NCBI RefSeq assembly: GCF_000016185.1
Contig: NC_011420.2
Coordinates: 3,015,001-3,079,000, forward strand
From: Rhodospirillum centenum SW
GTDB taxonomy: Bacteria; Pseudomonadota; Alphaproteobacteria; Azospirillales; Azospirillaceae
DNA length: 64,000 nucleotides
Reading direction: 5' to 3'
Shown here: positions 33,799-44,033 of the stretch, piece by piece
Layout: each line of letters starts with the position of its first letter
Position numbering within the stretch: the stretch's first letter is position 1
Notes under the pieces: generated by a model
The model's input: the letters and a program-made list of their open reading frames with translations, nothing else
Databases searched by the model: none
Told to the model about the DNA's origin: nothing
Translations under genes and position numbers: made by a program

Positions 33799-34413
33799 CT
33801 ACAGCCGGCGCGCCACGGCGACCCCGGCACGGGACCCGGCGACGGCCAGTGCCGCCAGCAGCCGGGCGACCACGCCGGGGCGGCAGGCCAGCCGGCCGGC
33901 ATCCCGGCTGTGGCGGGCCTCGTCCTCCCGGCAGGCCTGCATCAGCGCGATCAGCGCCTCCGGCGCGCCCAGCCGGCGGGACAGGGCGATCTGTCCGGCA
34001 TAATGCCCGTCCACCCAGCTCTCCACCGCCCCGACGACGGCGTAGAACGCCTCCGGCCCCACCCGCGCCGGCAGCCACCCCATCAGCCGTCCGGCGGCGC
34101 GCCAGACGGGCAGGATGCGGCTGCGCCGTCCCGGGGGCAGCAGGTCGGACCAGAGGCGGAGATGCACGGCCTCCACCGTCCGGTGGCTGCGGGCGAAGGT
34201 CAGCAGGTCGGGGTCGCGGCTGGCGCCGGCGACGCCGTCATAGAGGGCGACGGCCACCGTCTCGCCGACATGGCTCGCCCGCAGCTCCCGCCGCAGCGCG
34301 GGCGGCAGGGCGTCCACGTCGATGTCGGGGGCCGTCAGCCCGACGGCATCGGACGGAAAGCCGCTGTAGGGCGACCCGTCCCCACCGTGCGCCGCCGCCT
34401 CGTCCTGCCCCAT
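33799..34413 (-). CDS. coq7: COQ7-like demethoxyubiquinone hydroxylase
   Basis: The product is 204 aa. Di-iron ligands of the COQ7 fold appear in order: ELRASHVGETVAVALYDG (Glu), EAVHLRLW (ExxH), ESWVDGHYAGQI (Glu) and CREDEARHSRDA (ExxxH). COQ7 hydroxylates demethoxyubiquinone in ubiquinone synthesis. The last ~25 residues are hydrophobic and may sit on the membrane. It converges with the Ada-like gene, 7 bp apart. Confidence 0.75.
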   Translation of the reverse strand: MGQDEAAAHGGDGSPYSGFPSDAVGLTAPDIDVDALPPALRRELRASHVGETVAVALYDGVAGASRDPDLLTFARSHRTVEAVHLRLWSDLLPPGRRSRILPVWRAAGRLMGWLPARVGPEAFYAVVGAVESWVDGHYAGQIALSRRLGAPEALIALMQACREDEARHSRDAGRLACRPGVVARLLAALAVAGSRAGVAVARRL

Positions 34414-34572
34414 CGCGTCTCCCCCTTGCCATCCGGGATGCGTCGCCCCGATTGCCGGATGCCCGGGAAACGCAAGGAACGGCGAGACGGGTCCGGGCTC
34501 CCCCGTCGCGCGGGGCGCGCGCTCGGGCAGGCTACCGCGGACGGGTGGCAGGACAGGTATCGGGCGGACGGC

Positions 34573-35277
34573 TCAGCGCGGGCGGCGGCGGAAGCGCAGG
34601 AAGACGGGCTTGCGCCCGGCCTCCACCGCCTTCTGCTCGTAGCGGGTCTGCGGCCAGTCGTCGGGCCGGACGCGCCAGTCCTCCGGCCGGCGGGCCAGCC
34701 ACTCGAAGTCCGGATGCCGCCAGGTGTGCTCCAGCATCCAGCGGCAGAGCTGCCAGTCGTCCGTCGCCAGCCGCAGTTCCGCCCCGTCCTTCAGGACCCG
34801 GGCCAGCCGCGGCAGGTTGTCGGGGCCGATGAAACGGCGGAAGGCGTGGCGCAGCTTCGGCCAGGGATCGGGGAACAGGACGAAGACACGGCCGACGCTG
34901 GCGTCGGGCAGCGCGTCCAGCACCGGCCGGGCATCGTCCGGCACGATGCGGACATTCTCCAGCCCGCGCGCCTCGACATGCTGCAACAGGCTGGCGACGC
35001 CGTTGACGAAGGGCTCGCAGCCGATCAGCCCGACACCGGGGTTCGCCGCGGCCTGCGCCGCCAGATGCTCGCCGCCGCCGAAGCCCACTTCCAGCCAGAG
35101 ATCGGACACGGGGTGCTGGAACAGCCGCGCCGGCTCGATACGGCCGCCGTCGGCGGGAATCTCCAGCCGCAGCGCGGGCAGCAGCGTCTCCAGCAGGTCG
35201 CTGCGGTGCCGGCGCAGCGGCCGGCCGCGCCGGCGCCCGTAGAGGATCATGCGGGGCTGGGAGATCTCGTCGGTCAT
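34573..35277 (-). CDS. trmB: tRNA (guanine-N7)-methyltransferase
   Basis: The product is 234 aa. The family signatures are WLEVGFGGGEHLAAQA (SAM binding), GCEPFVNGVASLL, VFVLFPDPWPKLRHAFRRF and ELRLATDDWQLCRWML. It methylates G46 in the variable loop of tRNAs using SAM. It lies downstream of metK on the same strand but separated by a strong hairpin, so it is probably expressed from its own promoter. Confidence 0.95.
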   Translation of the reverse strand: MTDEISQPRMILYGRRRGRPLRRHRSDLLETLLPALRLEIPADGGRIEPARLFQHPVSDLWLEVGFGGGEHLAAQAAANPGVGLIGCEPFVNGVASLLQHVEARGLENVRIVPDDARPVLDALPDASVGRVFVLFPDPWPKLRHAFRRFIGPDNLPRLARVLKDGAELRLATDDWQLCRWMLEHTWRHPDFEWLARRPEDWRVRPDDWPQTRYEQKAVEAGRKPVFLRFRRRPR

Positions 35278-35349
35278 GCGCAGGTTCTAGCCGGGCGCCG
35301 GGGCAGGGCGCAAGCGCAGGGGGGCAGCGCAGCAAGGGGGGAAACACGA

Positions 35350-35377
35350 ACGGCCCGCCGGGGGACCGGCGGGCCGT
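35350..35377 (-). terminator. Probable intrinsic terminator of metK
   Basis: ACGGCCCGCCGG and CCGGCGGGCCGT form a perfect 12-bp stem with a 4-base loop, 24 bp after the metK stop codon. On the minus strand it is followed by TCGTGTTTCCC, a weak T-rich tail. Confidence 0.7.
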
Positions 35378-35401
35378 CGCAGACAGTCCCGGAAGACGGG
35401 A

Positions 35402-36565
35402 TCAGAAGGCGCGGCGCAGCGCGTCCACCAGATCCGTCTTCTCCCAGGAGAAGCCGCCGTCCGCGTCCGGCTCGCGGCCGAAATGGCCGTAGGCGGCGGT
35501 GCGGGCGTAGATCGGGCGGTTCAGCTTCAGGTGCTCGCGGATGCCGCGCGGCGACAGGTTCATGAGCTGGCGCAGCACGTCGGACAGCTTGTCCTCGTCC
35601 ACCTGGCCGGTGCCGGCCGTGTCGATGTAGACCGACAGCGGGTAGGAGACGCCGATGGCGTAGCTGAGCTGGATGGTGCACTTCCGGGCGAGACCGGCGG
35701 CCACCACGTTCTTCGCCAGATAGCGGGCGGCGTAGGCGGCCGAGCGGTCCACCTTCGTCGGGTCCTTGCCCGAGAAGGCGCCGCCGCCGTGCGGGGCGGC
35801 ACCACCGTAGGTGTCCACGATGATCTTGCGGCCGGTCAGGCCGGCGTCACCGTCCGGGCCGCCGATGACGAAGCGGCCGGTGGGGTTCACGTAGAACGTG
35901 TCCTCCGGGCACATCCAGCCGTCGGGCAGCACGTCCAGCACATGCCGGCGGACCGCCTCCCGGATCTCCTCCTGCGGCACGCTTTCGGAATGCTGGGTGG
36001 AGACCACGACGGAGGTGGCGCGGACCGGGCGACCGTCCACGTACTGCAGGCTGACCTGGCTCTTGGCGTCCGGGCCGAGCCAGGAAAGTGCGCCGGAATG
36101 CCGCGCCTCGGACAGGCTCTTCAGGATGGAGTGGCTGTAGAACAGCGGGGCGGGCATCAGCGCCGGCGTTTCGTCGCAGGCATAGCCGAACATGATGCCC
36201 TGGTCGCCGGCACCCTCGTCCTTGTCGGTCCCGGCATCGACACCCATGGCGATGTCGGCCGACTGCTGGTGCAGGTGGCAGGTGAACTCGAACTTCTCCC
36301 AGTGGAAGCCGTCCTGTTCGTACCCGATGTCCTTCACCGCATGGCGCGCGACCGTCTCAACCTGGTCCAGCGCCGCCTTCGGGCCGCGCACCTCGCCCGC
36401 GATCACGACGCGGTTCGTGGTGGCGAGCGTCTCGCAGGCGACGCGGGCGTAGGGGTCGTGCGTCAGGAATAGATCGACAACGGCGTCGGAGATCCGGTCG
36501 CAGACCTTGTCCGGATGCCCTTCCGCCACGGACTCGCTGGTAAAGACGTAGTTAGACTTGGCCAC
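35402..36565 (-). CDS. metK: S-adenosylmethionine synthetase
   Basis: The product is 387 aa. It starts at a GTG (36565): [31 protein letters not shown], the standard N-terminus with the catalytic His. [12 protein letters not shown], and [28 protein letters not shown], are the two family signatures. It makes SAM from methionine and ATP and is essential. The upstream XRE regulator gene is on the same strand. I looked for a SAM or SAH riboswitch in the 185 bp upstream and could not identify one. Confidence 0.97.
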   Translation of the reverse strand: MAKSNYVFTSESVAEGHPDKVCDRISDAVVDLFLTHDPYARVACETLATTNRVVIAGEVRGPKAALDQVETVARHAVKDIGYEQDGFHWEKFEFTCHLHQQSADIAMGVDAGTDKDEGAGDQGIMFGYACDETPALMPAPLFYSHSILKSLSEARHSGALSWLGPDAKSQVSLQYVDGRPVRATSVVVSTQHSESVPQEEIREAVRRHVLDVLPDGWMCPEDTFYVNPTGRFVIGGPDGDAGLTGRKIIVDTYGGAAPHGGGAFSGKDPTKVDRSAAYAARYLAKNVVAAGLARKCTIQLSYAIGVSYPLSVYIDTAGTGQVDEDKLSDVLRQLMNLSPRGIREHLKLNRPIYARTAAYGHFGREPDADGGFSWEKTDLVDALRRAF

Positions 36566-36750
36566 GGGTGTCTCGACCTTTGCTGTTGTGGCGGGCGCCG
36601 CCGATGGGAACCGCCGCCCGGAGAAAGGACCGGGCGGGCTGTTCTCGCAATCTTGGGAAAGGCGGTCAAGGGCCAAGCGGTGCGCGCCTTCGGCGCGGGA
36701 GTGTTGCTCCTTGCCGGCCAGCCCGTCCACTGTCCGCGCCCGAGCGCGGG

Positions 36751-37200
36751 TCAGGCGGTCTCGGCCGATGCGTGAGCCACGGCCTTGGTCAGCTCGAAGA
36801 TGCGCTTGCGCACCGCCGGCTCGGTGATCCGGTAATAGGCGCGGACCAGCTCCAGCGTCTCGCGCTTGGCCATCGGATCGGGCTCGCCGTCCGCCTGGGC
36901 CTGCTCCGCCGTGCGCGGCGCGTCGTCCGACGGCATGTCGTCGAAGAAGAAGGAGACGGGAACGTCCAGCACGCGCGACAGGTCGTAGAGACGGGAAGCG
37001 CCGATGCGGTTGGCGCCGCGCTCATACTTCTGGACCTGCTGGAAGGTCAGGCCGATGGCTTCACCCAGCTTTTCCTGGCTCATGCCGAGAAGGGTACGCC
37101 GCAGGCGCACGCGCGATCCGACATGGACGTCCACAGGATTGGGTTTGCCTAGTTTGGGTCGGCCGCCGCCACCACGACGGCCCCGAGTTGCGGTCTGCAT
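36751..37200 (-). CDS. XRE-family regulator (PraR/PhrR-like)
   Basis: The product is 149 aa. A basic Gly/Arg N-terminus is followed by the [66 protein letters not shown], the pattern of the alphaproteobacterial PraR/PhrR group. The C-terminal half has [30 protein letters not shown]. Relatives control stress and adhesion genes. It sits between lnt and metK on the same strand, a conserved place in this lineage. Confidence 0.85.
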   Translation of the reverse strand: MQTATRGRRGGGGRPKLGKPNPVDVHVGSRVRLRRTLLGMSQEKLGEAIGLTFQQVQKYERGANRIGASRLYDLSRVLDVPVSFFFDDMPSDDAPRTAEQAQADGEPDPMAKRETLELVRAYYRITEPAVRKRIFELTKAVAHASAETA

Positions 37201-37312
37201 CGCCTCAACCTCCAGTGAATGGTCAACCGGAAGCTAGCCCACACGATCGTATGCGTCAAGGGAGCGGGGCCGCAGAAGGCGGCATGCCAGCATGGGCAAT
37301 CCTGCTGGACTT

Positions 37313-38929
37313 CTACGTCTTCCGGGCGAAAAAACCAATCAGGATCAGCATGCCCAGGAGGGTTAAGGCGAAAAACAGATCGCCGTACTGTACGTAAGGT
37401 GTACCCCCCTCATGCGCTGCGGGCAGGGCTGCATCCAGCACACCCGTGCTGCCCAGCGCCAGCCGGCCGACCGTGCGGCCATAGGGGTCCACCACGCCGG
37501 AAATGCCGGTGTTGGCCGCGCGCACCAGCGGCATGCCCTCCTCCACCGCCCGGGTCAGGGCGATGGCCCAGTGCTGGTGCGGCCCGGCCGTCTCGCCGTA
37601 CCAGGCGTCGTTGGTCAGGTTCAGCAGCCAGGCCGGCCGCGGCCCCGCAACCGCGGGGGCGGGTGTCACGGCGGCGGGGAAGATCACCTCGTAACAGATC
37701 AGCGGGCTGAACGGCGGCAGGCCGGGCAGCGCCAGGGTCCGCGGCCCCGGGCCGGGGCTGGTGTCCATGCCGACCGCGGCCACCGCCTGCATCCCCGCCG
37801 GCAGCAGGAAGCGGAAGGGCAGGTACTCGCCGAACGGGACCAGATGGAACTTGTCGAAGCTGGCGACGATGGCGCCGCCGGCATCGACGGCGACCATGCT
37901 GTTCGTCACCGTATAGGCGCCGTCGCGCAGACCCAGGCGCGGGATGCCGGTCAGCAGAAGCCCGCCCGGCGGTACCGCCCGGGCGATCACCTGGGTCACC
38001 CAGCCGTCGCGCTCGGGGAAGAAGGGCACCGCCGTCTCCGGCCAGACGACATGGGTCACGCGCTCCCGGCCGGGGGCGGCGGACAGCTCCAGGTGGCGGC
38101 GCAGATTGTCCTCCCGCGCCTCCCGGTCCCATTTCAGGGTCTGCGGGATGGCGGGCTGCACCAGCCGCAGCACCACGCCCTCGACGCTGCGCCCCTCCGT
38201 CCCGGCCATGCGCCAGCCGCCCCAGGCCGCCAGCACCGCCAGCAGCACCAGCGCCGCCGCCGGCGGGCGCCAGCGGCCGTCGGCCAGGGTCGTGGCCAGG
38301 GCGGCGGCCGCCACCGTGAGCAGGCTCAGCCCGTAGATGCCGACGACGGAGACGGACTGCAGCACCGGCAGGACCGCGGTCCAGGCATAGCCTGTCAGGT
38401 TCCAGGGGAAGCCCGTGGCGACATGGCCGCGCAGCCACTCCAGCACCGCCCAGGCCACGGCGAAGGCCAGCGCCTCGGCCACCCCGGTCAGGCGCAGGCG
38501 AAGCCGGACCCAGCCGTGCAGCAGGGCCGCCAGGGCGGGGAAGAAGGCCAGCAGCGCCGGCAGGCCGCAGACGGCGACGGGCACGGCCCACCACCAGCGG
38601 CCGATGTCGGTCCAGAGCGCGACGCTGATCCAGTAGAGGCCGAAGACGAAATGACCGAAGCCGAACCACCAGCCCGTCCAGAAGGCGCGGCCGCGCAGCA
38701 GCCTGCCGTCCCGCTCCGCCCCGCGCAGCAGCAGGACCAGGACCGGGAAGGCCAGCCAGAGCAGCGGTACGAGGTGCGCCGGCGGCAGCGCCGGTACGGC
38801 CACGGCCCCGGCGGTGAAGGCGACGGCGTAGCGGCGCCAGCCGGCGAGCGCCGGCAGCGCGCGCACAAAACGGACCACCCGGTCGCCCAGCGGGGCGCCG
38901 GCGGCCGGGACGGTCAGCGGATCGGTCAC
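37313..38929 (-). CDS. lnt: Apolipoprotein N-acyltransferase
   Basis: The product is 538 aa. Several N-terminal membrane helices precede a nitrilase-like domain: VVWPETAVPFF (Glu), FDKFHLVPFGEYLPF (Lys) and PLICYEVIFPA (Cys), the Glu-Lys-Cys triad of Lnt. It adds the third acyl chain to lipoproteins. The GTG start at 38929 overlaps the corC stop by four bases (GTGA), indicating translational coupling. Confidence 0.93.
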   Translation of the reverse strand: MTDPLTVPAAGAPLGDRVVRFVRALPALAGWRRYAVAFTAGAVAVPALPPAHLVPLLWLAFPVLVLLLRGAERDGRLLRGRAFWTGWWFGFGHFVFGLYWISVALWTDIGRWWWAVPVAVCGLPALLAFFPALAALLHGWVRLRLRLTGVAEALAFAVAWAVLEWLRGHVATGFPWNLTGYAWTAVLPVLQSVSVVGIYGLSLLTVAAAALATTLADGRWRPPAAALVLLAVLAAWGGWRMAGTEGRSVEGVVLRLVQPAIPQTLKWDREAREDNLRRHLELSAAPGRERVTHVVWPETAVPFFPERDGWVTQVIARAVPPGGLLLTGIPRLGLRDGAYTVTNSMVAVDAGGAIVASFDKFHLVPFGEYLPFRFLLPAGMQAVAAVGMDTSPGPGPRTLALPGLPPFSPLICYEVIFPAAVTPAPAVAGPRPAWLLNLTNDAWYGETAGPHQHWAIALTRAVEEGMPLVRAANTGISGVVDPYGRTVGRLALGSTGVLDAALPAAHEGGTPYVQYGDLFFALTLLGMLILIGFFARKT

Positions 38930-39879
38930 GGGAGGGCGGCTCCCGCGCCGGCACCGGCAGCGGCCACCGGCCCGGGGGCGACGGCCTGGAGGTTGCGGAC
39001 CCGCAGCCGCTTGATCCGCCGCGGGTCGGCGTCCACGATCTCGAACTCCAGGCCGGACGGATGCTTCAGCAGCTCGCCCCGGGCCGGCACCCGGCCGGCG
39101 AGGGAGAAGACGAGACCGCCCAGCGTATCCACGTCCTGCAGCTCGTCCTCCTGGAAGACACGGCCGACCTGGGATTCGAAATCCTCGATGGGCACGCGGG
39201 CATCGGCGATGACGCTGCCGTCGGGCCGTGCGACCACGCGCGGTTCGATGTCCTCGTCGTGCTCGTCCTCGATCTCGCCGACGATCTCCTCGACCAGATC
39301 CTCGATGGTGACCAGCCCGTCGATGCCGCCGAACTCGTCCACCACCAGCGCCATGTGCTGGCGCGTCTGGCGCATGTGCAGCAACAGGTCCAGCACCGGC
39401 ATGCTGGGGGCCACGATCGGCACCTCGCGGGTGATGGCGGCCATGTCGAAGGGTTTCTGGTTGGCGACGCAGGCCAGCACGTCCTTGATGTGGACCATGC
39501 CGATGACGTCGTCCAGCGTCTCGCGGTAGACCGGCATCCGGCTGTGCGCCTCCAGCGAGAAGCGCCGGATCAGGTCGGGCAGGCCGATGTCGGCCGAGAC
39601 GGCGACGATGTCCGCCCGCGGCACCATCGCATCCACGACGGTGCGGTCGCGCAGCTTGAGGATGTTCGCCAGCAGCGTCCGCTCGCTGGCGCCGATCGAG
39701 CCTTCGGCGGCATCGCCGTTCTCTTCGATCAGCTCCTCGATCGTCTCGCGCAGCGTGTTGTCGCCGCGCCCGCCGAGAATGGCGCGCAGCCATCCCCGGA
39801 AATGGTGGGAGAGGGAGGTGGTATCGTCGGCCCCGTCATCGCGGGGCGATCGACTGTCGCTGAGGTCGGCCATCGTCAT
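38926..39879 (-). CDS. corC: CorC/HlyC-type CBS-domain protein
   Basis: The product is 317 aa. Two CBS domains ([44 protein letters not shown], then [34 protein letters not shown]) are followed by the CorC_HlyC domain ([38 protein letters not shown]). It is linked to metal efflux or envelope function. It overlaps ybeY by four bases upstream and lnt by four bases downstream. Confidence 0.92.
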   Translation of the reverse strand: MTMADLSDSRSPRDDGADDTTSLSHHFRGWLRAILGGRGDNTLRETIEELIEENGDAAEGSIGASERTLLANILKLRDRTVVDAMVPRADIVAVSADIGLPDLIRRFSLEAHSRMPVYRETLDDVIGMVHIKDVLACVANQKPFDMAAITREVPIVAPSMPVLDLLLHMRQTRQHMALVVDEFGGIDGLVTIEDLVEEIVGEIEDEHDEDIEPRVVARPDGSVIADARVPIEDFESQVGRVFQEDELQDVDTLGGLVFSLAGRVPARGELLKHPSGLEFEIVDADPRRIKRLRVRNLQAVAPGPVAAAGAGAGAALP

Positions 39880-40556
39880 TTCGGCGGTGGTGGGGCCGGG
39901 TCGGCGGGGTCCCGGCCGGGGTCGTCGGGCGCACGATGGCCCTCCTGCCCGGCGTAGGGATCGGAAATGCCGAGTCCGGCGAGGATCTCCGTTTCGAGGC
40001 GCTCCATGCGCTCCGCATCGGGATCGGTGATATGGTCGTAGCCCAGCAGGTGCAGGACTCCATGGACGACCAGATGGGTCAGGTGGTCCGCCAGGGGCTT
40101 GTTCTGTTCGCCCGCCTCACGCACCACGGTTTCGTAGGCAAGGATCACATCTCCCAACAATACGGGAGGTGCGTCCCCCTGCGCCAGTGAATCTTCCGCG
40201 TCGTCGTCTCCGGGAATATCCCCTTCCGGCCCGTCCTGCTCGACCTCCAGGCCCTCGGGCGGGGTGTCCGCGTCATCGCCGTCGGCGTAGAGCGCGAAGG
40301 ACAGCACGTTGGTCGGCCTGTCCTTGCCGCGGTAGTCGCGGTTCAGCGTCCGCACGGTGGCGTCGTCGGCCAGCACGACGGACAGTTCGGCCGGGCCGTC
40401 GGGCACGCCCTCGCCGCGCGCCAGCGCCGCTTCGGCCGCGGTCAGGACCAGGGTTTCGGCATCGGGCAGGTCCGTCTCCCAGCCGCCGCTCTCCACGGCG
40501 ACGAAGATCTCCACGGCATGCGGGGCGGCCGTGCCGGTGGTCGGGGTATCGGTCAT
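39876..40556 (-). CDS. ybeY: Endoribonuclease YbeY with acidic insertion
   Basis: The product is 226 aa against about 155-170 for most relatives. The zinc-binding signature is [15 protein letters not shown], and [19 protein letters not shown] is intact. An acidic insertion of ~40 residues ([18 protein letters not shown], then [12 protein letters not shown]) lies between those conserved strands, and the C-terminus has a Pro-rich extension. YbeY matures 16S rRNA 3' ends and takes part in ribosome quality control. Confidence 0.93.
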   Translation of the reverse strand: MTDTPTTGTAAPHAVEIFVAVESGGWETDLPDAETLVLTAAEAALARGEGVPDGPAELSVVLADDATVRTLNRDYRGKDRPTNVLSFALYADGDDADTPPEGLEVEQDGPEGDIPGDDDAEDSLAQGDAPPVLLGDVILAYETVVREAGEQNKPLADHLTHLVVHGVLHLLGYDHITDPDAERMERLETEILAGLGISDPYAGQEGHRAPDDPGRDPADPAPPPPK

Positions 40557-40609
40557 GGACGGGGAACTCGTGGCAGGGAACTCATGGCAGGGCGGTCACG
40601 GCAGGGCGC

Positions 40610-41644
40610 TCATGGCTGGGTTCCCGGGCCGCCCGCCTTGCGCGCCGCGTCCTCGCGGGAGGCGGCGTCATAGGCGCGGACGATGCGGGCGACCAGATGG
40701 TGGCGCACCACGTCGGCCTCCGTGAAGGTGACGAAGGCGACGCCGGGCATGTCGTGCAGGATCGCCAGGGCGTCCTTCAGGCCGGACTTCTGGCCCGGCG
40801 GCAGGTCGATCTGGGTGATGTCGCCGGTGATGGCCATGCGGCTGCCCTCGCCCATGCGGGTGAGGAACATCTTCATCTGCATGGCCGTGGTGTTCTGCGC
40901 CTCGTCCAGGATGATGAAGGAGTTCGCCAGGGTGCGGCCGCGCATGAAGGCCAGCGGCGCCACCTCGATCTCCCCCGTCGTCAGGCGCTTCTGCACCTGT
41001 TCCGCCGGCAGCATGTCGTAGAGCGCGTCGTAGAGCGGGCGCAGATAGGGATCGACCTTGTCCTTCAGATCGCCGGGCAGGAAGCCCAGCCGCTCCCCCG
41101 CCTCCACCGCCGGGCGGGACAGCACGATGCGGTCCACCTGCCCGGTGATCAGCAGCGAGACGGCCTGCGCCACGGCCAGATAGGTCTTGCCCGTGCCGGC
41201 CGGCCCCAGGCCGAACACCAGTTCGTTCTCCGCCAGCGCCTCCAGATAGCGCGCCTGGGTCGGGGAGCGCGGGGCGATGACGCGACGCCTGGTGCGCAGC
41301 CCGGCATTGGGGTTGGAGAGGGTGGAGAGCACTTGGTCGCGCAGGGCCGCGTCGGCCGTGCCGGCCATGCGGATGGCGGCGTCCACCTCGGCCACGCCGA
41401 CCGCCATGCCGGCCTTCAGCCGTTCCCACAGCGCCTCGAACACCGAGCGGGCGGCCTGCGCCTCGTCCTCGGGGCCGGCGATGGTCAGCAGGTTCCCGCG
41501 GGAGATCAGGCTGACGCCCAGCCGCTTCTCGATCCGGCTCAGATGTTGCTCATGCTCGCCGAACAGCAGCGGCAACAGGCGGTTGTCGTCGAAGGTCAGG
41601 TCGATGCGGCGGTCGCCCGTGGGCGCGGGGGAACCCGGCGTCAA
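40610..41644 (-). CDS. ybeZ: PhoH-like ATPase (YbeZ)
   Basis: The product is 344 aa. Walker A is [18 protein letters not shown] and Walker B is [12 protein letters not shown], with the PhoH context [29 protein letters not shown]. It is a probable RNA helicase/ATPase working with YbeY. The start is a TTG at 41644 overlapping the miaB stop by four bases (TTGA). The gap to ybeY is 53 bp. Confidence 0.9.
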   Translation of the reverse strand: MTPGSPAPTGDRRIDLTFDDNRLLPLLFGEHEQHLSRIEKRLGVSLISRGNLLTIAGPEDEAQAARSVFEALWERLKAGMAVGVAEVDAAIRMAGTADAALRDQVLSTLSNPNAGLRTRRRVIAPRSPTQARYLEALAENELVFGLGPAGTGKTYLAVAQAVSLLITGQVDRIVLSRPAVEAGERLGFLPGDLKDKVDPYLRPLYDALYDMLPAEQVQKRLTTGEIEVAPLAFMRGRTLANSFIILDEAQNTTAMQMKMFLTRMGEGSRMAITGDITQIDLPPGQKSGLKDALAILHDMPGVAFVTFTEADVVRHHLVARIVRAYDAASREDAARKAGGPGTQP

Positions 41645-43041
41645 ACCCCTGCCTCCGCACTGGCCGTCTCGGGCGCGACGGGATGCGCGTGGACATGCTC
41701 GCCGACCACGACCGTGCCGGACAGGCTGTTGGCGTGGGCATCGGCGATGCGCACCTCAACGATCCGGCCGAGCAGACGTTCCGGCGCCTCGGCATGCACG
41801 GCCTGCATCCAGGGCCCGCGGCCCAGGAGCTGGCCCGGCTTCTTGCCGCGACGGTCGAACAGCACCGGCTGCACGCGGCCGACGCAGGCCGTGTTGAAGG
41901 CCGTCTGCTGTGCCGTCAGGAGCTGCTGCAGCGCCTCCAGCCGTTCGGCCTTCACGCTTTCCGGCACCTGCCGCCCGTCCATCGCCGCGGCCGGGGTGCC
42001 GGGCCGGGCGCTGTACTTGAAGCTGTAGGCCTGGGCATAGCCGATCTCCGTCACCAGCCGCAGCGTGTCGGCGAATTCCTGGTCGGTCTCCCCGGGGAAG
42101 CCGACGATGAAGTCGCTGCTGAGCGCCAGATCCGGCCGCGCCGCCCGCATGCGCTCGACCACGCGGCGGTAGTCGTCCGCCGTGTGCTTGCGGTTCATGG
42201 CCTGCAGGATGCGGTCGTTGCCCGACTGCACCGGCAGATGCACGAAGGGCATGAGCTGCGGCACCTCGGCATGGGCGGCGATCAGCTCCGCGTCCATGTC
42301 GTTCGGGTGCGAGGTGGTGTAGCGGATGCGGGCCAGCCCGTCGATCTCCGCCAGGTTCCGGACCAGCCGGCCCAGGCCCCAGGTCGTGCCGTCCGGCCCG
42401 TCGCCATGGTAGGCGTTGACGTTCTGGCCCAGCAGCGTGATCTCGGCCACGCCGTCGGCCACCAGCCGCGCGGCTTCCGCCAGCACCCGGGCGGCGGGGC
42501 GGGAGAACTCGGCGCCGCGCGTATAGGGCACGACGCAGTAGGTGCAGAACTTGTCGCAGCCCTCCTGCACCGAGAGGAAGGCGGACGGCCCGGCGGGGGA
42601 GGCCCCCTCTTCGGGCAGGCTGTCGAACTTGCTCTCCACCGGAAAGTCGGTGTTGACGACGCCGCCGGTGCCGCGCACGGCGCGGGCCACCATCTCGGGA
42701 AGCTGGTGATAGGTCTGCGGACCGAACACCATGTCCACATGCGGCGCCCGCATCATGATCTCCGCCCCTTCGGCCTGCGCGACGCAGCCGCCGACGGCGA
42801 CGATCATGCGCCCGCCGGTGGCCGCGCGGGCGGCCTGGAGCGGGCGCAGCCGGCCCAGGTCGGAATAGACCTTCTCCGCCGCCTTCTCGCGGATGTGGCA
42901 GGTGTTCAGGATGACCATGTCCGCGCCGTCCGGCGCGTCGGTGGGCTCATACCCCAGCGGCGCCAGGACATCGGCCATGCGGCCGCTGTCGTAGACGTTC
43001 ATCTGGCAGCCGTAGGTCTTGATGTAGAGCTTCTTCTTCAA
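41641..43041 (-). CDS. miaB: tRNA-2-methylthio-N6-dimethylallyladenosine synthase
   Basis: The product is 466 aa from a TTG at 43041. The three Cys of the N-terminal cluster are in [20 protein letters not shown] and [11 protein letters not shown]; the radical-SAM cluster is [13 protein letters not shown] domain follows. MiaB adds the 2-methylthio group to i6A37 of tRNAs. An ATG at 43143 would add 34 Arg/Ala-rich residues with no counterpart in the family, so the TTG was preferred. Confidence 0.92.
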   Translation of the reverse strand: MKKKLYIKTYGCQMNVYDSGRMADVLAPLGYEPTDAPDGADMVILNTCHIREKAAEKVYSDLGRLRPLQAARAATGGRMIVAVGGCVAQAEGAEIMMRAPHVDMVFGPQTYHQLPEMVARAVRGTGGVVNTDFPVESKFDSLPEEGASPAGPSAFLSVQEGCDKFCTYCVVPYTRGAEFSRPAARVLAEAARLVADGVAEITLLGQNVNAYHGDGPDGTTWGLGRLVRNLAEIDGLARIRYTTSHPNDMDAELIAAHAEVPQLMPFVHLPVQSGNDRILQAMNRKHTADDYRRVVERMRAARPDLALSSDFIVGFPGETDQEFADTLRLVTEIGYAQAYSFKYSARPGTPAAAMDGRQVPESVKAERLEALQQLLTAQQTAFNTACVGRVQPVLFDRRGKKPGQLLGRGPWMQAVHAEAPERLLGRIVEVRIADAHANSLSGTVVVGEHVHAHPVAPETASAEAGV

Positions 43042-43272
43042 GCCTGTCCCCAGCCGTCCCCGCAGGGTAGCACGGAAGGCGCGGCCCGCATCCGCGCGGG
43101 CCACGCCGAGCCGCAAAGATAAGCACGCCGGCGCCGCAGTCAACGACGCTCAGCGGCGGACCCGTCATGGCAGGGTCCGCTGGACAGGACGGGGCTGACG
43201 GGGGGACGGTCTGACAGGGGGACGGGCTGCAGGGGGGGGCGGGCTGGCGGGCGGGCGGGGAAGGGCGCGGGA

Positions 43273-43815
43273 TCAGCCGCCGGAGATGCCGCAGGCCTTG
43301 TTGATCGCCTGATAGGCGGCGGAGGTGCCGGACAGGCTGTAGGTGTCCACCGTGCGCGTCCCGCGGGACGAGGTGCCGCGCACCACCATGGTGGTGCCCT
43401 GGCGGATGGCCTGGGCCAGGGCGCGGTCGGTCTGGTCGTCGCGCGCCCAGGCCGTGTCGCCGTCGGTGAACAGCTTGAAGCTCTGGCCACCGACCTGGAC
43501 GGTCACCTCGCTGCCTTCGGCGAAGGCATAGCCGGCGACGAAGCTGACCACGTCCACCGCCTTCTCCTGCGGGCGATGGGTGACCAGGGCGAAGGCGTCG
43601 TCGCGGCGGCTGTAGTCGCCTTCCTGCTTCTTGGGCTTGCTCGCCATCCAGCAGACGGTGCCTCCCCCCTCGTCGATGGTGAAGGCGTTCCAGTCGCGGT
43701 ACGTGCCAAGAAGGCGCGGTTCGGCGGCCTGGGCCGTGCCGGCTGGCAGCAGCAGCCCGGCCAGGAAAAGGGTGGCCAGCGCGGTGGCGGCGGTCAGACG
43801 TTCGGCAAGTCGCAT
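43273..43815 (-). CDS. IalB-family (invasion-associated locus B) secreted protein
   Basis: The product is 180 aa. A signal peptide (AATALATLFLAGLLLPAGTAQA) precedes the mature domain: YRDWNAFTIDEGGGTVCWMASKP, RDDAFALVTHRPQEKAVDVVSFVAGY and MVVRGTSSRGTRTVDTYSLSGTSAAYQAINKACG, which fits the IalB pattern including two Cys. The role outside pathogens is unknown; the protein should be periplasmic. A TTG at 43821 is an alternative start. Confidence 0.7.
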   Translation of the reverse strand: MRLAERLTAATALATLFLAGLLLPAGTAQAAEPRLLGTYRDWNAFTIDEGGGTVCWMASKPKKQEGDYSRRDDAFALVTHRPQEKAVDVVSFVAGYAFAEGSEVTVQVGGQSFKLFTDGDTAWARDDQTDRALAQAIRQGTTMVVRGTSSRGTRTVDTYSLSGTSAAYQAINKACGISGG

Positions 43816-43904
43816 GGGCAAGCCTGGCGGAAACCGGAATCCATCCTAGTTCTGTAGCGGAAAAGCGTGGCGGATCGAAGGCGCAAATTATCCCGGCACC
43901 GCTG

Positions 43905-43934
43905 TGATCCATTTTGCGGATACGCCCGTATCAG
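43905..43934 (+). promoter_or_regulatory. RpoE-type promoter upstream of rpoE-chrR
   Basis: TGATCC (43905-43910) and TATCAG (43929-43934) are separated by 18 bases. The R. sphaeroides RpoE promoter has TGATC in the -35 and TA-rich -10 elements with the same spacing. This suggests that the sigma factor drives its own transcription. The predicted transcript start near 43941 fits translation from 44034. Confidence 0.6.
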
Positions 43935-44033
43935 GTGGCGATGGAACAGGTGGCCCTTTATAGTCCGGTCTTCGGACGGTTCGATCCGGGAATATTCCCC
44001 GGGTTCCGGACCGATTCCCGGGCGGGAAAGGCC

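Noticed and set aside
36566-36750. SAM or SAM/SAH riboswitch upstream of metK
   Set aside because: A GC-rich hairpin is present, but I could not match any conserved riboswitch core.
43041-43143. N-terminal extension of miaB from the ATG at 43143
   Set aside because: The added 34 residues are Arg/Ala-rich and absent from family members; the TTG start gives the normal N-terminus.
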